Source: Erinaceus europaeus
Lineage: Eukaryota > Chordata > Mammalia > Eulipotyphla > Erinaceidae
Assembly (NCBI RefSeq): GCF_950295315.1
Contig: NC_080171.1
Location: forward strand, 111,865,593-111,929,592
Reading direction: 5' to 3'
Length of the DNA stretch: 64,000 nucleotides
Shown here one piece after another: positions 9,496 to 20,689 of the stretch. The stretch's first letter is position 1; each line of letters begins with the position of its first letter. Made by a program: the position numbers and the translations under genes. The notes under the pieces are model-generated. The model had not been told where the DNA came from and did not search any database. It saw only the letters and a program-made list of their open reading frames with translations.

Positions 9496-9717
9496 TTTTT
9501 TATTTTTTTAAAATTATCTTTATTTATTTATTGGATAGAAACAGCCAGAGATCAAGAGGGAAGGAGACATAGAGAAGCAGAGAATCAGAGAGACACCTGC
9601 AGCCCTGCTTCACCACTTGTGATGCTTTCCTCCTGCAGGTGGGGATACGGGGCTCGAACCGGGATCCTTATGCATTGTAAAATGTGCGCTCAACCAGGTG
9701 CACCACCACTCGGCCCC
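9496..9717 (-). mobile_element. SINE-A copy with TSD
   Basis: Full minus-strand SINE-A ('tttatttattggatagaaac', 'gagacacctgcagccctgct', 'gctcgaaccgggatcc', 'accaggtgcaccaccactcg'). 11-bp duplication ataagttttct at 9485-9495 and 9718-9728. Confidence 0.95.
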
Positions 9718-10116
9718 ATAAGTTTTCTACAATTATTTGAGTTGGGAAAGTTTGAACATGAGTAGAATAAGAAGGTATAATACACTACAAAGTCATAATT
9801 ATAACAATATTCTAAAAACATATTTAGAACAAACAGAAGCCTTTATCAAGAGATACACTAAAACACAGTAGTTATTTACATGTTAAAGGAAGCCACAAAA
9901 AAAAAAAAAACAGAAAAAAGGAACAGTTGAGAATAAACAAATAAAAGAATAAAGTGATAGGTTTAAGACCTAAGAAACATAATACATTTAATTTAAATGG
10001 TTTACAAACACCAATTTAAATATGAAAATTGATAGTGCAGATTTAAAAAGACTGTTCATATGAATCTACCAACTTATTAAGTAGATGATACAGTTATATT
10101 GAAAATAATACAGGCG

Positions 10117-10457
10117 TGGGTGGGGTCAGGGTGGTAGCACAGTGGGTTAAATGCATATGTTGCTGAGTGTAAGACCTGTATAAGGATCCAGGTTTGAGCC
10201 CCAGCTCCTCACCTGCAGAGGGGTCACTTCACAAGCAGTGAAGCATGTCTGCCTGTGTCTGTTTCTCTCTCCCCTTCTCTGTCTTCTCCTCCTCTTTCGA
10301 CTTCTCTCTGTCCTAACCAACAACAACAGCGATGGCAACAATAACAACAGGAACAAGGGCAACAAAATGGGGAAAATGGCCTCCAGGAGCAGTGGATTCC
10401 TAGTGCAGTCACTGGGCCCCAGCGATAAGCCTGGAGGCAAAAAAAAAAAAAAAAAAA
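10117..10457 (+). mobile_element. SINE-C copy, long form
   Basis: tRNA-like head 'ggtggtagcacagtgggtta', B-box-like 'caggtttgagccccag', CT block, AACAACAACAG tail, 'gcctccaggagcagtggatt' extension and an A17 tail. The possible duplication around 'aatacag' is too short to be sure. Confidence 0.88.
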
Positions 10458-10504
10458 GAATACAGATCTATGGTATAGGGTGTGGTATGGAATTATAATC
10501 CTAT

Positions 10505-11165
10505 AATCTTGTAAGCTTTTTAAAAATAATTTTATTGAGGGATTCATGGCTTATTGTACATGGGTATGATTTCTCATCTTCCTGTAGTAGGTGTCTGTCT
10601 ACAGCACACTCTCACCCCAAACCTAGATCCTTTCCACCATCACATGACAAGTCTCCAAAGCCCTCTCCTTCTTCCCTATGATCCCCAGAGTCCTTTGCCT
10701 TGATCTACCCAGAGTGCTTTGCCTTGTAGTTAGTTATGCACTATACCCAGTCTAAGTTTCACTTTGTGATTTCCCTTTCTATCCCTATTTCATAAGCTCC
10801 ACATATAAGTGAAATTGTCTGTGTTCATTTTTGTCTGCATTTTGGCTTAGTTAACATCATTTCCTAAAGTTCCAAGATGAGACAAAGAAGATGACTTCTT
10901 TATTTTTGACAGTGGAGTAGTAAGAGTAGTATTCCGTTGTGTATATACACTACAAAATTTTTAGTCATTCACCTGTCCTTGAATGTCTAGATTGCTTCCA
11001 AGTTTGAGCTATTACAAATTGTGCTGCTATGAGCATAGCTATACTGAGATCTCTTTGGATAGGTATTTTAGTTTCCTTTAGATAAGTCTCTGGGAGAGAA
11101 ATTGCTGGCTCATAAGTTAGGTTCACATCTAGTGTTCTGAGAAATCTCCAGACTGTTTTACTCCC
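10505..11165 (-). mobile_element. Old L1 remnant (end of ORF2 and 3' UTR)
   Basis: 10920-11160 aligns by eye with the young L1 ORF2 end at 23600-23830 ('ttccgttgtgtatatacact', 'attacaaattgtgctgctat', 'gagaaattgctggctcataa'). 10505-10900 would be its 3' flank. Many differences and broken frames. Confidence 0.8.
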
Positions 11166-11221
11166 AGCTTGTTTCTATCTTTCCCTAGTGGGGTCTGGGG
11201 AGGCATGATTCCAGGAGACCT

Positions 11222-11516
11222 TTATTTTTTTCCTCCAGGGTTATTGCTGGGACTCGGTGCCTGCACTAGGAATCCATTTCTCCTGTTGGCCACTTTTTTC
11301 CATTTATTATTTTTTTATTAGATAAGGCAGAGAGAAATTGAGAGAGGAGGAGAAGATAAAGAGGGAAAGAGAAAGATAGGTACCTGCAGACTTGTTTCTC
11401 TGCTTAGAAAGCGATCTCTCTGCAGGGGGAGAGCCGGTGGCTCGAACTGGTATCCTTGCGCCTATCCTTGAGGTTCATCCTATGTGCACTTAACCCGGTA
11501 ATACAGCCTGGGCCTG
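11222..11516 (-). mobile_element. SINE-C copy, diverged
   Basis: Begins with T-rich tail and 'cctccagggttattgctggg'. Then 'agataaggcagagagaaatt', 'acctgcagacttgtttctct', a 'ggctcgaactggtatcctt' B-box region and 'cacttaacccggtaatacag'. Confidence 0.88.
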
Positions 11517-13149
11517 TGTCTGCTGAATTTTCATCCAAGGGCTGGGGAAGACTATCCACATGAAATATATTTCATAAGAACTATAGAGGATGAAAACAAA
11601 TAGATTTAGATGATATCTTCCAAGCAGTGCTAGCCATGTCCCAGTTATAATAATAAAATGCCTGTCTCCTGTTTGACCGTGCTTTACAGCTGGGAATTGA
11701 TACAAAGAATACTTTCTGTTGCATAAGTGTAAGCCACAGCTGTCCCTTCAATCCAGAAACCCTCTCTTGTAACACTCTTATCCAGGTCACAGGTGCATCT
11801 GCTCTGACTGTGTGTTCCACCTTTGCACGGTGTGGGTGTCTTGTTTATGGACACACCTAACAGTGCTTGAGTTAATATGCCAACTACACTCAAGGCACAG
11901 GGATGTGACAACCTCTCTGGAAGAATGAGAGGTGCCTCCTTGTGGAAACCTTCAGAACTCAGCAAGGTTGTTACCCGTATACTCTGTCCAGATACCCCCT
12001 AACTCTGGATTGAGGATCCTTCATGGCAGACTCTTGGCCTTAGTCACCCCATGACCCCTGCTGCCTTGCTATTCTGAAGCTATTCCCACTTCATAAATGT
12101 CTGTTTCAGATATATCTTAAATATACCGTTTTTAATTCTTTTTCAGATTTTAAAATCTTTACATGGTACATCTTTGCAGAGAAAGCACAATAACCATGAA
12201 GGGCAGTTTAAAAGCATTAAACTTGAACAAAGAAGTCAATACTATGTAGATGCAGACCCATTCATGAAAAATGGGTTCTGCTACCCTCTGGCCCTTGGCC
12301 CTGGGGCAGATTGCTCAGATCTAAAACAAGGTAAAACAGCAGCCCTTCCACAGAACTCAGGTCAGGGTTAAATGGGTGACTCCTGCAATGTGTGTAGTCT
12401 ATGCCTGGCTTACAGCAACATTCATTCACCTGCTTCTCTCTTGATTAAAGCAGCCTGTTAAAATAAGGTTCCCCCTGATGATACTAGCCCCCTTGTTAGT
12501 ATATTGAAAAGTGGGTACTTCTGTTCTAGTTTATACCCTGGGAAAAGTGGACTCTATAATCACTACTCACTCAGCTCTACCCTCTCCTCATCCTCTCCCA
12601 TGAGGCTGCCCTTGGCAACCAGAGACACCAGCTCCTGAAGATGACAATGGTCTAGACTTGTCCTTGCCAACAGCGGAGAGGACTTCCTTGTCAGGTCAGG
12701 GATCCCTGCAATATCAATAACTGCCCTGCCCACAGCTGACTTTCCATTCACTAGACAAAAGGCTCCTGGGTCCTCAGGGAGGACCCTTGGCAGAAAAGAA
12801 TCCCTCCATGTTCCAAGGTCATCCTGCTCACTATCTTTCACCAGGAGTTTCTGCTTCCAGCGATGTATGCTAGTATCCTTTATCTTCACCACAGTCAGCA
12901 GTTTGCAGGAAGTCACGCAGGACCTACCAGCATCCACAACTCTGTATTGCATCTTCTCCTTGAATGAGACAAGATCTGGTGACTTTCTGATATCTTTCCT
13001 TTCAGGTTCATCCTCAGGCCCTCCATAATGAAGGATTGACAGTCCCAGTCATAACCAGCAAGACAGCAAGAATGTTTCCACCACCTTCCACCACGGCTGC
13101 CTACTAAGGGCAGAACAGAGCATCCTTCCCAGAGCAGTTTGGTGGAAGA
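11517..13149. other. Unassigned, mostly non-repetitive sequence
   Basis: No SINE, L1 or LTR recognised. It includes a splice-like open stretch at 12180-12330 and a 129-codon minus frame at 12563-12952, neither resembling a protein I know. GC content is moderate and there is no CpG island. Confidence 0.4.
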
Positions 13150-13302
13150 CCCCCACCCCCATTATCCAGACTGCAGCTTCTGAGACCCTGATCCGAGTCC
13201 AGCAAGTGAAGAAACCTGGATTCCTGAACCACAGACACTGAAATAATTCAACTTTGTCAGTTAAAGTCCCTAAGATGTGTTGTGTAGAAACAGACAACTA
13301 AA
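13150..13302 (+). mobile_element. Possible MaLR/ERVL LTR 3' end
   Basis: The stretch 'cctggattcctgaaccacag...gaaataattcaactttgt...gatgtgttgtgtagaaacagacaacta' resembles the 3' end of mammal-wide ERVL/MaLR LTRs, which typically end in '...tagataacta'. The 5' boundary is unclear. Confidence 0.4.
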
Positions 13303-13535
13303 AGGCCATGCGGTGGTGTTAGGGAGTGGTATACCTGGCTCAGGTACACCTAACATGCACCTAACATGCACAATGACCAGCGTTCAAGCCCCTCCTCCTC
13401 ACCTGCAGGGGGAAGTTTCACACGCAGTGAAGCAGTGCTGCAAGTGTCTCTCTTTCTCTTTCTCTATCTCCCCCTTTCCCTCTAGACTTCTTCTGTCTCT
13501 ATTCAGTAAATAAGTGAAGACAATATATAAAAAAA
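13303..13535 (+). mobile_element. SINE-A copy, diverged
   Basis: B box 'cagcgttcaagcccctcctc', 'cacctgcagggggaagtttc', CT-rich tract and an 'attcagtaaataagtgaaga' tail. The head has local duplications ('caggtacacctaacatgcac'). Confidence 0.85.
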
Positions 13536-14405
13536 TAGGCACCTACTACCAACATGCTAAGCTTTAAGTCATCCTAAAATACCTTTTGATTTAATTCTTT
13601 ATTCCTACTGAAATACTCTCATTAAGACATGAGAAACTGGCATGGAATTCTCACGCCTAATCAGCCCTCATGAGTAAGTGTTCGATGTTGCACTTCAGTT
13701 ATGAAATGATTATTGTTTGCATTTCATTCAGAGCCCACACAGCATCCTACTGTTTCCTTAATTTACTTTCCTACTTTTCATCTTTTGAAATAGAGGTAAC
13801 CTTTAGGAAACAATTTTCTTTCTTTTTTTTTTTTTTTTTGGAGTGGCACCTTTTGCAATATCCATCTCTCAATGCATTCAAATTAGGTATGTCTTTCCGG
13901 TGTGGATGTGTTCAAGGCTGTGCACCCCCAGGACACTGCATGGTTCCAGGTGATTCACTCACTTGTCTTTCTCTGAAGCCACAGGGAATGATTAAGTCAG
14001 CAGGGCCCACTATGAAAAGTGCCCTTGGTCCTGCAGGCACCCAGAGATGAAGGCTGTCATCTCTGGGAGTGCAAGCTCTGGGCTAAATAAGCAAGCAGGG
14101 ATTTTCTTTAAATCTCTGCCCCTTAGTTAGGTGTTCCAATTTACCCTATTCATTGTTGGCTTTCATTTCTGTCACTTCCTTCTTATTGTCACAACACAAA
14201 TGTAAACACAGGTCTCCAGTCTGTGATGGTTCCTTTTGTATCCTCTGCCAAACTAAAGGTCCAAATCTAATAAAACTGAAAAGTTGAGTTTGGGTTTGGG
14301 TCACAAAGGAGGACAGAAGTAGGTGCTCACTCACCTTGCTAATGCGGCAGTGCCCCAGGGTCATTTTCACAGGTAGGTAAAAGGCATTGTTTTAGGGGTG
14401 GGGAC
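13536..14405. other. Unassigned sequence
   Basis: No element recognised apart from a T17 run near 13825-13845, which may be the tail of an unidentifiable old retroposon. Confidence 0.35.
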
Positions 14406-14410
14406 ACAGG

Positions 14411-14551
14411 AGTTGGGGAGTCAGCATAATGGTTATGCAAATGATGTTCATGCCTGAGGCTAAGAGGTCCCAGATGCAATCCCCAGTACCACCATAAACC
14501 AGAGCTGAGCAGTGCTCTGGTATCTATCTATCATATCTCTCTATCTATCTT

Positions 14552-14585
<34 letters not shown>

Positions 14586-14600
14586 CATCCATCTATCTGA
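14411..14600 (+). mobile_element. SINE-B copy with (TATC)n tail
   Basis: 'ggggagtcagcataatggtt', 'atgcaaatgatgttcatgcc', 'gaggctaagaggtcccag', then 'ccagagctgagcagtgctct' to about 14522, followed by a (CTAT)n microsatellite to about 14600, probably grown from the SINE's tail. Confidence 0.85.
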
Positions 14601-14742
14601 CATCTGTCATCCATCTACCTTTCTTACGATATGTCTCTCATTAAAATAAAATTTAAAAATATTGATTCACTTATGGCAAGCTGTAATGATAGAAAATCTA
14701 TCATTTTCAGTGATTTGTAAGAGATTAGTTCAGTGGCATTAA

Positions 14743-14798
<56 letters not shown>
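14743..14798. repeat. (TA)n microsatellite
   Basis: Roughly 25 TA dinucleotides with GTATGTAT at the right end, joined directly to a minus-strand SINE-A tail. Confidence 0.95.
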
Positions 14799-14799
14799 A

Positions 14800-14961
14800 T
14801 GACAGAGGAATTGAGAGGAAGGAAAAGACAGAGGAGACACCTGTAGCATTGCTTTACCACTTGTGAAGATTCCTCCCTGTGGGTAGGGACTCGGGACATG
14901 AACCTTAGTCCTTACACATAGCAATGTGTGCACACTACTGGGTGTGCTACTGCCCAGTCCC
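14800..14961 (-). mobile_element. SINE-A copy
   Basis: 'acagaggaattgagaggaag', 'gagacacctgtagcattgct', 'gggacatgaaccttagtcct', 'actgggtgtgctactgccca'. The (TA)n tract replaces its usual A-rich tail. Confidence 0.85.
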
Positions 14962-15084
14962 AAGAGGAATGTTTTCATCATTTTACCTTCACCTTTGACA
15001 TTGCTTGAGGAATCTTTTTTCTTTCTCTTTTCTTTTTTCTTTTACTTATTATTTTGTAACACTGTAGTTTCATTACTTCATGTC

Positions 15085-15412
15085 AACTTTTTCAGATAGA
15101 AAGAGATAGAGAGAAGAGAGGGGACCAGGCAGTGGCACATCTGGTTAAGCACACACATTATAGTGTGAAAGGACCCAGGTTTAAGTCCCTGATCCCAACA
15201 GGCAGGTGGAGAAGCAGGGCAGCAGATGTCTCTCTGTTGCTTTCTCATCTCCTTCTCCCCTCTTAATTTCTCTGTTTCTATCCAATAACAAATAAATAAA
15301 ATAAACAAGGGAGAAAGAGATAGACCATAGTACCAAAGCTTCTTCAGTGAGGTGAGGCCATGCTCAAACCTAGGTCACATGTGGGACAAAGAAATCTCAC
15401 ACACCACACATA
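15085..15412 (-). mobile_element. SINE-E copy split by a SINE-A
   Basis: Left part 'ttcagatagaaagagataga' and right part 'agtaccaaagcttcttcagt' plus 'gctcaaacctaggtcacatg' together make one minus-strand SINE-E. A plus-strand SINE-A is inserted between them. Confidence 0.7.
15119..15309 (+). mobile_element. SINE-A copy nested in SINE-E
   Basis: 'ggggaccaggcagtggcaca', 'tctggttaagcacacacatt', 'cccaggtttaagtccctgat', CT-rich block, (AAATA)n tail. The flanks 'gagagaagagag' and 'gagaaagagata' suggest a degenerate target duplication. Confidence 0.85.
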
Positions 15413-17879
15413 CTACCAATTAGTCCTTCTTCACAATTCTGCGCTCTGTCTTCAATTCCTGTCCTATCACTTCCATAGTCCCCTGACCTGACCACTTTTG
15501 CTTTTCTGCAATACACTATACACATTTTTTTTAGAAACAAAGAAATTCCACTATCAAGTATGTCCAACTTAGAGGACATAATTATGAATTCATATTCTTT
15601 TCTTTTTGCTCTACATGCCAAATCTTTCTGGCTGTTTTTTGCTTGTTTGTGACTCTAAAAGGTATCTCATGTAGTTACAGGTATTATCAGGGTGAGCTTT
15701 GATGTCACTGACCTGCCTGATGGTCAGAAACTGAAGTATCCAGTCTAAAGTAAACTTTAAAGCACCTCAGGCCCTGAGCAGGGCTCCCAATCACCATGGT
15801 TCCAGGATCGATTATTAGGACCTGCTCTAGTGAGACAACTAAGATCAGCCTTTCTCTCTGTGTGGTTTATGTCTGGTGGGTAGATGAAGAGCCAAGTGGA
15901 GAGGTGATGCTTGGGTTGAGCACTGATGCATCTGGATGTCAGATGCGTATATTCTAACACCCTTTTATTTGTGCTATTGTTATGATTATATATATATAAT
16001 ACAACTACTTTTAAATATATGGAAAAATAGTTTTAGTACATTCTTAGTCCTGTGCTCACATTATCATTATCTGTCTTCACAACTTTCTGGTCTTCTCAGA
16101 CAGAGTCTCCTTACCCATGAAATAGTCACTACTTATCCTCCATCCCCATCCCTGGCACCCACCTGTCATACTCCATCTTTCTGACATTGCTCTAACTCTT
16201 TCATATTGAGAGTCCTGTGGGTTCTCAGAAGACTCCCTGCCCCTATGGCACCAGCAAAGTCATGGAGTAGAGATGAGCATGGCCACACTGGCCAGGCACA
16301 CAAAGAGCACTCTGTTGGAGGCCTACTCTCCAGACGCCTCATGTGGACACATATCTATGATTGTCACCTGCTTTCAGGACCCATGCAACTTCCTCTCTCC
16401 ACCTGCCCTTGGACTAGCTCTGCAATTGCACTAAACCAGGGAATGGCATAAGCTCTAGGACAAGCACACCCAATTTCCAGGGGTTTCTTTCAAAGCCTTC
16501 TCATTCAACAGGGACTGGGGAGAGAGAATATCACTTAAAGAGCAGAACACTCCCCATCCTCTTCAAACAGATCTTGCCCACCCTGCTCACCACCTCCTGG
16601 TTTTCCTGAACATGGACAAAGCCAGGCCTGGAGGACATAGAACAGGTTGGGTCACCTTCTTGGCAGGTCTCAGCTAGAAGGCCTGCCCTCTCTGAAAAGA
16701 CTGGATCCTTTGTTTCCTGGAGGCTTAGGTCCCCAGAGTCCCAATAGCTGACTGCTACATGTGGCTCCATCTCTTCTATGGATAGAAAATATAACTTGTA
16801 AACCCAGGCAAAAGGTGGAATCAAGCATGCATACCTCAAGGAGATGACAGATCTCTCTGTAACCCAAACTCTGCTTCTCTGGAGTTCACTTGCAACTCAC
16901 CTCTACTTGGAGATTCCATATCATCCAATTTTAGCAAGAACCCTGATAAGTAAATTTAGCCAAAATTCCCCATTTTCTGTATCGAATCACCTCAACATTT
17001 AATGAAGTTGTTCACACTCTCTACTGCACCCAAGTGATGTCTGATCCCCTGGCCTACTCTCAGCAAGAATCCCGTTAGGTTTGTTTAGCCAGAATCTCTG
17101 TCTTAGTGATTTTCCATTCATTGACCTTCACCCTGGTTCTTGTTGACAAATCGCCACTTTCCCTTATCCTATTCAGAGTGGAGCCAGATGTCTGTCTCCT
17201 GCAGCAAAACCCTCCTTGTGGTAGCCACATTCCTTCTCCTTAACTGAGTGATGTTGGCTTTACAATACTTCAAAAAGTCTCAGAAATAGCATTTGCCTTA
17301 ACACATGCCCTAGATGTCTCCTTTCTTCCAGAGGCAAGCCAAGGGGCGAGTGCCAGGGAACTTGGCAGCGCAGAAAATTCAGACAGGACAACTGCCAGGA
17401 AGCTCATACAATAATCTAAGCAAGAAACAACAGGGATCACGGAAAACACTCAGCTGTATTCCAGAAAAGAATTACTTGAACTGTAAGTTATACTATTGTT
17501 CCTTCAGAATAATTCAAGAATAAACTTAGAAATCTTGGGAAAAGGTTATTTTTGAAAACAAAATGTAAAATTTCTATCTGTCCTGGAAGAGGCATACAAG
17601 CAGAACAAAACTGTCCTGTGCTTTGGGTCACCTTTGCCATGGGTGGTCTCATCAGATGCTTCCCAGTGCCAAGACTCCAAGAGAACTCCAGAGGTGTTTC
17701 TAACGTTTGATACACTGGGCTTAATGCATCTTATGTGGCCTCAAACTTGTGTTACCAAACTCTCACAAACACCAGACCATCAGAAAATGTCTATCAAGAC
17801 AGATAAATTGATTGGTGATAGATGCTGCATGCCAGCACAGTTGTTCATACACACATAAGCATATAGAATATATACTATA
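15413..17879. other. Unassigned, largely non-repetitive 2.5 kb
   Basis: The longest stretch in the left half without a clear element. 15960-16200 vaguely resembles an ancient L1 3' UTR ('ccatccctggcacccacctg'). 17332-17482 is an open stretch between a good acceptor and a good donor. No promoter or CpG island seen. Confidence 0.35.
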
Positions 17880-18145
17880 CATATAATCTTATTTACTCAT
17901 TCAGACACTAAGATTACTTTTATATCTTGACTATTTATGAATATGATTGCAATGAGCATGAGAGGGCAGACTTGTTTAAGATACCCTGTTTTTATTATTT
18001 ATTTATTTATTTTTGGATAAACACATAGATAAGGAATTGCTGGGTCATGTAACAGCTCTATTTTACTTTTTTTGAGGAAACTCCATATAAGTTTTTATAG
18101 AGACTGTACCAATATACAGCCTCAACAGAAGAATAATAGATCAAT
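17880..18145 (-). mobile_element. Ancient L1 ORF2 3'-end fragment
   Basis: Matches the same ORF2 part as 23620-23870 in order: 'tgaatatgattgcaatgagc', 'ataaggaattgctgggtcat', 'gaggaaactccatataagtt', 'agagactgtaccaatataca'. Strongly diverged and non-coding. 18146-18341 is unassigned. Confidence 0.75.
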
Positions 18146-18341
18146 AAATTATCATATACAAGTGTATAATAATTTGAGTTACAATTTACATACCATATAA
18201 TTCTCAGGTTTTAACTAAAAAATCAGTTTGGGATTAATTGAGTCTTTGCTAACAAATATTATTCTGCATTGCAGAAGCAACATTCTATCTTTCAGATAGA
18301 AGTGAACAATTCTCTTAAAATGAGGTAAGGAGGGTGATTTG

Positions 18342-18652
18342 ATTTTTTGTATTGCTTATCAAGGGAGTGGATATTGTTAGGGCTCGGTGCCAGCACTAGG
18401 AATCCACCTCTACGAAAAGCCATTTTCCCTCTGTTTTTCCTTTCTGTTATACTTGATAGGACAGAGAAATTGAGAGGGGCAGAGGAAGTAAAGAGGGAGA
18501 GAGAAAGAGAGACACCTGTAGACCTGCTTCAGTGCTCTTAAAGCCACACCTGCTGCCAGTGAGGAACAGGGGGCTCAAACCTGCATCCTTGTGTGGGGTT
18601 TTTGAGCATTGTACTATGTGGACAGAACCCGGTGTGCCATTGCCCAGTCCCT
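18342..18652 (-). mobile_element. SINE-C-type copy, diverged
   Basis: 'gttagggctcggtgccagca', 'actaggaatccacctctacg', 'gataggacagagaaattgag', 'gagacacctgtagacctgct', 'gctcaaacctgcatccttgt', 'cggtgtgccattgcccagtc'. The flanking 'ggtgatttga' and 'ggtgacttga' look like a target duplication with one change. Confidence 0.85.
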
Positions 18653-18714
18653 AGGTGACTTGAATTTTAAAAGCAACAGTTAGATATTTTTTCTGAAAAT
18701 AATATATGTGGAGA

Positions 18715-18862
18715 TTATTTATTTATTTATTCATTTATTTACTTATTATTACCAGAGCACTCCGGCTTATGGTAGTGTGGAGGATTGAACTTGGAACCTT
18801 GGAGCCTCAGGCATGAGAACCAGGTTGCATAACCATTATGTTATCTCCCTGCCAGTGAAGGT
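18715..18862 (-). mobile_element. SINE-B copy
   Basis: (TTTA)n tail, 'ttattaccagagcactccgg', 'aggattgaacttggaacctt', 'ggagcctcaggcatgagaac', 'gcataaccattatgttatct'. Confidence 0.9.
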
Positions 18863-19064
18863 TATTCTTTGAAATGTTCTTGAGAATGAGTCCTGTAAAG
18901 CACACACCTTTGTGATTAATAAACTGCAATAATTTATAGTGATGCATGAGAAATTATTCTTTAAGATTAAAGACAGGTCAATCATGAATCATATCTCTTA
19001 GAAAGAATCAGTTTGTAGTGTCAAGATTGTGTTTCCCATTTCTGTTCTTGGTTTGATGTAAAAC

Positions 19065-19255
19065 GCCGAAACCAAGGATTCTAGGGAAGGAGGGCAGGGA
19101 GGGGCCTAGGGGAGGACATAAGGGTCCTGATGTATGATGGTGAAAGAAGACCTGAGTTAGGGGTGAGAGTGTTTTACAGACACCTCTCATAATGAAATGA
19201 GAATTACCCATGTGTCAACAACTATGCTGTAAACTGGCAAACCCCCCATAAAAAG
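19065..19255 (+). mobile_element. Family F (L1-like 3' end) copy
   Basis: 'ggacataagggtcctgatgt', 'gtgagagtgttttacagaca', 'ccatgtgtcaacaactatgc', 'tgtaaactggcaaacccccc', 'ataaaaagattaaa'. The same order recurs at 33846-33975 (minus), 37412-37500 (plus) and 49738-49846 (minus), each with a polyadenylation-like end. Confidence 0.65.
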
Positions 19256-20460
19256 ATTAAACAAATAGCTAGGTTTCCATTAAATAAATGAATGGCCACA
19301 GATGACTTCCAGATAAGTGAAAACTAGGAATGATATTGGTTATGAAATAACACTATGCAGTTAGTTCAAGAGCAAAACCGACACATTCAGAAACAACACT
19401 AAAAGCAATTTGGAAAATACAATCTCATAATAAGGCAAATGCACACTTCCCTAGATCCAAAATCAGAACCCCTTTATATAACTTTTGGGGGAAACTGCTG
19501 CTGGATAAAGAGGAACTTCCTTCCTTTGCCCTAGAGAAGTGACATCACTACCTCCCGGAGATGACATACACTTTGGGCTTTGTAGCTTGGCAATTTTGCA
19601 CGCTTAGGAACTCTCTTTCAACCCCATGTTCTCATTTCGTTATATGAATTTCCAGATGTCTTTAATAGAAATAGAAGTTGAAATTAAACCTAGCTTAGTA
19701 GTTGTAGTATATAAAGTTTTTCATTTCGATTACTGTTATTTAAATCTATTTGTTTGGTTTGTCACTTAAATAATCCTATTATCATTAAAACAATATAGGA
19801 GGGAACATGAGCATAACAGTCTGGCTACCTGAGACAGACAAGCTTCTCAAAGCTATGTAACCTTGAGCACATGTGATCTCCAGTAAATCAAGTCTCTTAG
19901 AATTAGGATTCTCATCAATAAATAAACAAAAATATTGTCCCCGTGGAGTTGTCAGGGTGATCCAGAGTGATAAGACATGTGAAAATATTATGCTACAAAC
20001 ATTATCAGTTTTGCTGTTATTAGTCATGGTAATATTAATAATTATATTCTCAACATGATATATTTAACTCCCACCAAAACTTCTAACCTCAATGGTAAAC
20101 ACAGACATGTTAATGTATCCACTTTGCTAATCCTGAAATGAAAAACAAACAAAGCCTGCATTTAGCTCTGTGGTTAACACCTTCTCTGGGAGCATCTGAC
20201 ATGTTGACAACAATCGGTTCAGTCAGATTATGGGAGGGGAAAAAAACAGGCAAGCTATTTCGGCTTACTGAACTGAAACTGCAGGTCATCTTTCTGAAAA
20301 CTGTGCTATTCAGTGAGACACTTTAATGTCACAAAGACACAAAAGGGGAAAAAAAAAGTCCTCTTGTTGAAAAAAAAAACAGCAGTTTTCAAGAACAATT
20401 GAGATAGGAACGTTGTAATTGTATCTTCGCAAAGATACATTTCAAATTAGGAAGATTCAG
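19256..20460. other. Unassigned AT-rich sequence
   Basis: No SINE, L1 or LTR recognised and no convincing coding frame. Short A-runs near 20350-20380 only. Confidence 0.35.
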
Positions 20461-20680
20461 TGGCCAGGTGATGGTGTGCTCCAGGTTGAGTGCACTTACT
20501 GCCATGTGTAAGCCCTGAGGTTCAAGCCTCTAGTCCCCACCTGAAGGGAGGAAGCTTCCCTAGCAGTGAAGTAGTGCTACAGGTGTCTTTCTCTCCCTGG
20601 CCCTATTCCCCCTTCCCCTTTCAATTTCTCTCAGTCTCTATTGAATAAGATGAAAATAAATTTCAAAAGTATGTTTAAAA
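20461..20680 (+). mobile_element. SINE-A copy
   Basis: 'gtggccaggtgatggtgtgc', 'ctgaggttcaagcctctagt', 'cacctgaagggaggaagctt', CT-rich tract and A-rich tail. Flanks gaagattcag (left) and gcagattcag (right) are a likely target duplication. Confidence 0.88.
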
Positions 20681-20689
20681 ATTTTGCAG

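Larger units (their letters stand above)
5440..10100 (+). mobile_element. Ancient plus-strand LINE-1 split by later insertions
   Basis: L1-like pieces stay colinear across the insertions. 5460-5670 resembles the ORF1 coiled-coil coding region ('aaagaaccaaatggtaattt', 'gaggacttgtgggaattt'). 6310-6432 and 9204-9480 fit the ORF1 end and inter-ORF region. 9960-10080 fits the start of ORF2 ('atttaaatggtttacaaaca'). Interruptions are SINE-C 5737-6135, the LTR element 6439-9197 and SINE-A 9496-9717. It is heavily mutated and non-coding. Confidence 0.6.

Noticed and set aside
12563..12952. 129-codon minus-strand frame
   Set aside because: Unrecognised, no flanking splice signals of note. Not strong enough to call.
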